NCBI GenBank assembly: GCA_020435825.1
Contig: JAGQYY010000001.1
Span: 62,702 to 126,701 of the forward strand
Source of the DNA: Aequorivita sp.
GTDB lineage: Bacteria > Bacteroidota > Bacteroidia > Flavobacteriales > Flavobacteriaceae
Length of the DNA: 64,000 nucleotides
Reading direction: 5' to 3'
Shown: piece by piece, positions 59,535-64,000 of the stretch
How positions within the stretch are numbered: the stretch's first letter is position 1
How the letters are laid out: every line of letters starts with the position of its first letter
Translations under genes and position numbers: made by a program
The notes under the pieces: generated by a model
Told to the model about the DNA's origin: nothing
Databases searched by the model: none
Seen by the model: only the letters and a program-made list of their open reading frames with translations

Positions 59535-61940
59535 ATGGTAAACTGTTTCCATTGCGGTGATCCGTGTTTGGACATTGAAATTAAGCATGGGGAAAAATCC
59601 TTTTGTTGCCATGGCTGCAAAACGGTTTTTGATATTCTGAATGACAACGACTTAAATTATTATTACGATCTTGAGAAAACACCGGGCATTTCACCAAAGG
59701 AAATTGCTGGTAAATATGACTTTCTCGACAATGAAGCCATTGTTGAAAAATTGCTTGAATTTAACGATGGAAGCACACAAATTGTCTCTTTTTTAATTCC
59801 TTCAATACATTGCAGTAGTTGTATTTGGATTCTCGAAAACCTCAATAAACTTAATCCTTCTGTAAAATCTTCACAAGTAAATTTTCCAGAGAAAACAGTT
59901 CGAATCACTTTTTCAGCGGAAGAAAATTCACTTAAAAATCTTGTTGTTCTTTTAAGCCGAATAGGTTACGAACCCTATATTTCACTAGATGATTCTGCGA
60001 AAAAAGAAAAAAACATAAACCGAAGCCTAATATATAAATTGGGTATTGCAGGTTTTGCTTTTGGAAATGTGATGTTCCTTTCGTTTCCTGAATATTTTGA
60101 GCATTCCGAATTTTGGTTGGACCAATTCAAACCTTTTTTCCGGTGGTTGATGTTTGCATATTCACTTCCGGTTGTTTTTTATTCAGGAAGTGGGTATTTT
60201 ATTTCAGCATACAAAGGACTTCGTTCAAAAATATTAAATATTGATGTTCCCATTGCTTTGGGAATTGCGGTACTTTTTATTAGAAGCACAATGGATATTG
60301 TGATGAATTGGGGCACGGGCTTTTTCGACAGTCTTACTGGGCTGGTTTTCTTTTTATTGCTTGGGAAATTTTTTCAGCAAAAAACCTACAGCTATCTATC
60401 CTTTGAACGTGATTACAAATCATACTTTCCTATTGCTGTAACGCGCCTTTTCAAAAATTCCGAAGGAAAAACCATTGAAGAACAAGCTGAAGTTTACAAC
60501 GTAAAAAAAGGGGATCGTTTGCTAATTCGCAATAACGAAATAATTCCAGTGGATGCCATTTTAATAAAAGGAAATGCGCTGATAGATTACAGTTTTGTTA
60601 CTGGTGAAGCAGAGCCAATTTCCAAGCAAAGTGGTGATAAACTCTTTGCTGGCGGCAAACAACAAGCTGGAATTTTGGAAGTGGAAGTACTGAAACCCGT
60701 TGCACAGAGCTACTTAACGCAGCTTTGGAGCAACGATGTTTTCAGTAAGGACAAAACAGGAATTTTTGAATCCCTGACAGACAGTATAAGCAAGCGATTT
60801 ACGGTTGCTATTCTTTCCGTGGCTTTTATTTCTACCATATTTTGGTTGCTGGTTGATCCCTCAAAAGCGTTTAATGTATTTACTTCGGTCTTGATTGTTG
60901 CCTGTCCGTGTGCCATTGCACTAGCTGCACCGTTCACTTTGGGCAATTTGCTCAGAATCTTTGGAAGGGAGAAACTGTATTTGAAGGAAGCTTCGGTGAT
61001 TGAACAAATGGCAAAGTTGGATACCGTGGTTTTTGACAAAACCGGAACGCTTACCACAAATCAAAAAAGCCTGATTGCATACGAAGGCGTTGCGCTTTCA
61101 GAGGTTGAAAAACAGTTGCTTACAAGCACCCTTCGGGCATCGAGCCATCCTCTTAGCCGCTCGCTTTACAATATTCTCGAAAAAAATAATATCCAAACCC
61201 TGGATGAGTTTGAAGAAGAAGTAGGGAAGGGGATTTCCGCTACTTCCAAAAACAATTCCATAAAAGTAGGTTCCTATGATTTTGTGGGCTATGGTGGTGA
61301 ATTGATTTCAGAAATAAAAAACAAAACCACCATCCACATCAGCGCCAATCAAGTTTACAAGGGTTGTTACATTTTTAATAGCGAATACCGAAAAGGTGTT
61401 GCTGAAATTTTTGGACAGCTTAGTGACGGGAAAGAGATAATCGTACTTTCCGGCGACAACGAAGGCGAACGCAAACGTTTAGAAGCAATACTGCCAAAAG
61501 GCACTAAACTTTATTTTAACCAAAAACCGGACGATAAGCTTAACTTCATAAAAACACTCCAGCAAAGTGGAAAGCAAGTATTGATGGTAGGCGATGGCCT
61601 TAATGACGCCGGAGCTTTAAAGCAAAGTAATGTTGGTTTTGTAATTTCAGAAAATACAAATGTGTTTTCACCGGCATGTGATGGTATTTTGGATGCTTCC
61701 CGGTTTAACAAAATCGGCGATTTTTTAAACCTTTCAATAAAAGGAGTGAAGATTATTAAATGGGCGTTTTTGTTTTCTTTAATTTATAATTTAATAGGCT
61801 TGTCGTTTGCCGTCACAGGGCATTTGCAGCCTGTAGTTGCGGCAATATTAATGCCTTTGAGCTCAATAAGCATTGTTGTTTTCACAACAGTCATGAGCCA
61901 ATTTGCGGGAAAGAAATTAAGAACGGATATAAATAAGTAA
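59535..61940 (+). CDS. ccoI: Cu(I)-translocating P-type ATPase, CcoI/FixI type
   Basis: 801 residues. N-terminal Cys-rich extension (CFHCGDPC, FCCHGCKTVF), HMA-like domain with CSSC (SIHCSSCIWILENL), eight helices with the CPC metal site in ACPCAIALAAP, phosphorylation motif DKTGTLTTN and hinge GDGLNDAGAL. Supplies copper for assembly of cbb3 oxidase. Start ATG 59535 rather than the adjacent TTG 59532. Followed by ccoS and ccoNO, each close by. Confidence 0.95.
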   Translation: MVNCFHCGDPCLDIEIKHGEKSFCCHGCKTVFDILNDNDLNYYYDLEKTPGISPKEIAGKYDFLDNEAIVEKLLEFNDGSTQIVSFLIPSIHCSSCIWILENLNKLNPSVKSSQVNFPEKTVRITFSAEENSLKNLVVLLSRIGYEPYISLDDSAKKEKNINRSLIYKLGIAGFAFGNVMFLSFPEYFEHSEFWLDQFKPFFRWLMFAYSLPVVFYSGSGYFISAYKGLRSKILNIDVPIALGIAVLFIRSTMDIVMNWGTGFFDSLTGLVFFLLLGKFFQQKTYSYLSFERDYKSYFPIAVTRLFKNSEGKTIEEQAEVYNVKKGDRLLIRNNEIIPVDAILIKGNALIDYSFVTGEAEPISKQSGDKLFAGGKQQAGILEVEVLKPVAQSYLTQLWSNDVFSKDKTGIFESLTDSISKRFTVAILSVAFISTIFWLLVDPSKAFNVFTSVLIVACPCAIALAAPFTLGNLLRIFGREKLYLKEASVIEQMAKLDTVVFDKTGTLTTNQKSLIAYEGVALSEVEKQLLTSTLRASSHPLSRSLYNILEKNNIQTLDEFEEEVGKGISATSKNNSIKVGSYDFVGYGGELISEIKNKTTIHISANQVYKGCYIFNSEYRKGVAEIFGQLSDGKEIIVLSGDNEGERKRLEAILPKGTKLYFNQKPDDKLNFIKTLQQSGKQVLMVGDGLNDAGALKQSNVGFVISENTNVFSPACDGILDASRFNKIGDFLNLSIKGVKIIKWAFLFSLIYNLIGLSFAVTGHLQPVVAAILMPLSSISIVVFTTVMSQFAGKKLRTDINK

Positions 61941-61942
61941 AA

Positions 61943-61986
61943 TTGACAAATGTCATATTTTAATGATATTTGCAATAATAATTTTG
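61943..61986 (+). promoter_or_regulatory. Fnr-like operator plus -7 box for ccoS-ccoNO
   Basis: TTGACAAATGTCAT (61943-61956), 22 bp, perfect -7 box TAATTTTG (61979-61986). The ccoS ATG is 17 bases later. The site begins two bases after the ccoI stop. Confidence 0.8.
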
Positions 61987-62003
61987 AATAATAAATTTCA
62001 GGT

Positions 62004-62210
62004 ATGACCATAATATATATGCTCTTGGCGATTAGCGTTTTTGTGGCGCTCATATTTTTTGCGTTGTTTATCTTTTCAGTAAAAAAAGGGCAATATGATG
62101 ATACCTATACTCCTTCAGTACGTATGCTCTTTGATGATGAACTGGTAAAGGAAGGTCTTTCAAATAAAAAAAACACTCCAAAAGAAAATAAAACCAATCC
62201 AGAAAAATAA
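62004..62210 (+). CDS. ccoS: CcoS, cbb3 oxidase maturation protein
   Basis: 68 residues: one N-terminal helix ([20 protein letters not shown]) followed by the characteristic [22 protein letters not shown]. Needed for cofactor insertion into cbb3 oxidase. It lies 13 bp before ccoNO. Confidence 0.93.
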   Translation: MTIIYMLLAISVFVALIFFALFIFSVKKGQYDDTYTPSVRMLFDDELVKEGLSNKKNTPKENKTNPEK

Positions 62211-62223
62211 TTCTATTGACACT

Positions 62224-64000
62224 ATGCAAACAGAACAGTTTTACTACGACAACCAAATTGTCAAAAAATTCATCAATGCTACCATTTTTTGGGGAATCAT
62301 TGGTATGAGTATAGGCTTACTGCTGGCCTATATGTTTTTGTTCCCGAACATGACAGATGGCATTTCGTGGCTCAGTTTTGGGCGGTTAAGACCCTTGCAC
62401 ACCAATGCGGTAATTTTTGCTTTTGTGGGCAATGCCATTTTTGCGGGAGTATATTATTCTACACAACGCTTGCTTAAAGCACGTATGTGGAGTGATTTTT
62501 TAAGCAACCTGAACTTTTGGGGCTGGCAGGCCATTATTGTTGGCGCTGCTATTACACTTCCGCTAGGCTATACAACTTCAAAAGAATATGCCGAGCTGGA
62601 ATGGCCTTTTGATATTGCCATTGCGGTAATATGGGTAGCGTTTGGGCTCAATTTGATTATGACGATGGTCAAAAGACGCCAGCGCCACCTATATGTAGCA
62701 ATCTGGTTCTATTTGGCAACCTTTGTAACAGTTGCCGTTTTGCATATCGTAAACAGCATGGAGCTTCCTATATCTGCACTTAAAAGCTATTCAGCCTATT
62801 CTGGAGTCCAGGATGCGCTGGTGCAGTGGTGGTATGGCCACAATGCGGTAGCGTTCTTCCTAACCACACCCTTTTTGGGATTGATGTATTATTTTGTTCC
62901 AAAAGCGGCTAACAGGCCTGTATATTCATACCGGTTGTCCATCGTTCACTTTTGGTCATTGATCTTTATCTATATATGGGCGGGACCTCACCACTTATTG
63001 TATTCCGCACTACCGGAATGGGCCCAGAACTTAGGTGTGGCGTTTTCTGTAATGCTCATCGCCCCTTCTTGGGGAGGTATGATAAACGGTCTTTTAACGT
63101 TGCGTGGGGCTTGGGATAAAGTACGTGTAGACCCTGTGTTAAAATTTATGGTAGTAGCCATTACAGGTTATGGTATGGCAACTTTTGAAGGACCAATGCT
63201 TTCACTTAAAAACGTAAATGCAATAGCACACTTTAGCGATTGGATTATTGCCCACGTTCACGTTGGCGCCCTTGCTTGGAACGGATTTTTGACCTTTGGG
63301 ATGATCTATTGGTTGGTGCCGCGACTTTTCAAAACAAAATTGTATTCCACGCAACTGGCCAATGCACATTTCTGGATTGGTACGTTGGGGATCATCATGT
63401 ACGCATTGCCCATGTATGTCGCCGGGTTTATGCAGGCATCTATGTGGAATCAATTTAATCCCGACGGAACGTTAACATACGGTAACTTCCTTGAAACGGT
63501 TACACAAATCATCCCAATGTATTGGATGCGCGCCATTGGAGGTAGTTTGTATATTACCGGAGCGTTTATAGCACTTTATAACGTTGTAATGACCGCGCGC
63601 AGGGGCAGTAAGGTTACGGATGAGCTTGCTGAAGCCGCACCATTATCACCAGTGACCAAAAGACAAACCGCTGGCGAAGGCTACCATACTTGGTTGGAAC
63701 GCCGCCCAGTAAAACTTACCATTTATGCCACCATAGCCATATTAATTGGGGGAGCGGTGCAGATTATTCCCTCTTTGCTGGTTGATGATTACGTTCCCGT
63801 GATATCCAGTGTAAAACCTTATACGCCACTTGAGCTGGAAGGTCGCGACATATACATTCGTGAAGGTTGCGTGGGCTGCCACTCCCAGATGATCCGTCCT
63901 TTTAGAAGTGAAGTGGAACGCTATGGCGAGTATTCAAAATCTGGTGAATATGTGTATGACCACCCATTCCTTTGGGGAAGTAAACGTACGGGGCCGGATT
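62224..64000 (+). CDS. ccoNO: cbb3-type cytochrome c oxidase, fused CcoN-CcoO (3-prime end outside window)
   Basis: The open frame runs from ATG 62224 to the window end (592 codons, no stop). CcoN part: His in [12 protein letters not shown], helix [13 protein letters not shown], helix [14 protein letters not shown] with the crosslink Tyr before it, helix [11 protein letters not shown]. The CcoO part begins near residue 520 with a membrane helix and the heme c motif [12 protein letters not shown]. The N-O fusion is common in Bacteroidota. High-affinity terminal oxidase for low oxygen, driven by the promoter at 61943. Confidence 0.95.
   Translation, partial: MQTEQFYYDNQIVKKFINATIFWGIIGMSIGLLLAYMFLFPNMTDGISWLSFGRLRPLHTNAVIFAFVGNAIFAGVYYSTQRLLKARMWSDFLSNLNFWGWQAIIVGAAITLPLGYTTSKEYAELEWPFDIAIAVIWVAFGLNLIMTMVKRRQRHLYVAIWFYLATFVTVAVLHIVNSMELPISALKSYSAYSGVQDALVQWWYGHNAVAFFLTTPFLGLMYYFVPKAANRPVYSYRLSIVHFWSLIFIYIWAGPHHLLYSALPEWAQNLGVAFSVMLIAPSWGGMINGLLTLRGAWDKVRVDPVLKFMVVAITGYGMATFEGPMLSLKNVNAIAHFSDWIIAHVHVGALAWNGFLTFGMIYWLVPRLFKTKLYSTQLANAHFWIGTLGIIMYALPMYVAGFMQASMWNQFNPDGTLTYGNFLETVTQIIPMYWMRAIGGSLYITGAFIALYNVVMTARRGSKVTDELAEAAPLSPVTKRQTAGEGYHTWLERRPVKLTIYATIAILIGGAVQIIPSLLVDDYVPVISSVKPYTPLELEGRDIYIREGCVGCHSQMIRPFRSEVERYGEYSKSGEYVYDHPFLWGSKRTGPD

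Noticed and set aside
1..64000. tRNA, rRNA, riboswitch, CRISPR, integrase, transposase or origin of replication
   Set aside because: No cloverleaf, rRNA-like stretch, known aptamer core, repeat-spacer array, recombinase motif or DnaA-box cluster was seen by eye.

Overview
The window looks like a chromosomal segment of a facultatively denitrifying member of the Bacteroidota, most likely a flavobacterium. The evidence is AT-rich DNA, weak ribosome binding sites, frequent TTG starts, promoters with the Bacteroidota -7 box TAnnTTTG, many short lipoproteins, a lipoprotein-type (clade II-like) nosZ cluster and a fused ccoNO gene. No rRNA, tRNA, CRISPR array, integrase or transposase gene was seen.

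Layout. 1-0.9 kb: a decayed remnant and a DUF302 gene. 1.1-7.6 kb: an RND tripartite efflux operon (TolC, HlyD lipoprotein, permease) followed by two small genes. 7.6-12 kb: ribosome hibernation factor plus a universal stress protein (USP), then a reverse-strand trxA-deoC-deoD operon, a DUF3298-type lipoprotein and a TerB-like gene. 12.1-14.4 kb: a FixL-like PAS histidine kinase and a response regulator fused to a Crp/Fnr protein. 14.5-21.3 kb: five tandem two-domain USP genes, an ATP-cone/nuclease protein and a beta-CASP metallo-hydrolase. 21.3-29 kb (reverse): a TetR-controlled ABC-2 drug exporter operon. 29.3-30.8 kb: an unknown lipoprotein and a seventh USP. 31-38.5 kb: nitrous oxide reductase cluster (cytochrome c, fasciclin, nosZ, membrane protein, nosL, frameshifted cupin, nosDFY). 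38.7-41.3 kb: an acetyltransferase and an unrecognised flavoprotein-like protein. 41.5-46.9 kb: norCBQDEF. 46.8-48.9 kb (reverse): ADP-forming acyl-CoA synthetase. 49-53.9 kb: a second cytochrome c plus a NorB-like protein with changed active-site residues, followed by nadA, nadB and a thioredoxin-like gene. 54-57.8 kb: CoA-transferase, two Rrf2 regulators, a hemerythrin and the RIC/ScdA iron-sulfur repair protein. 57.9-64 kb: a heme-copper-oxidase-like membrane protein, a DUF2892 gene, ccoI, ccoS and ccoNO (cut by the window end).

How it fits together. A 14-bp dyad, nTGAY-N4-RTCAn, occurs upstream of 13 transcription units, always with exactly 22 bp between it and the -7 box position. The units are hpf-usp, the TerB-like gene, the USP array (two sites), the lone USP, nos, the flavoprotein-like gene, nor, the divergent NorB-like operon, the CoA-transferase, RIC, ccoI and ccoS-ccoNO. 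This is the geometry of a class II Crp/Fnr-activated promoter. The kinase PAS domain carries a His and an Arg at the spacing of the FixL heme pocket, and its partner joins a FixJ-like receiver to a FixK/Fnr-like DNA-binding protein. The simplest reading is an oxygen-responsive FixL-FixJ-FixK cascade compressed to two proteins, with its low-oxygen regulon (NO and N2O reduction, high-affinity oxidase, NO damage repair, ribosome hibernation, stress proteins, acetate-type ATP generation) laid out around it. The link between this regulator and these sites is inference. The most unusual enzyme is the NorB-like protein at 49484-50809, which lacks one FeB histidine, the catalytic-site glutamate and one low-spin heme histidine.
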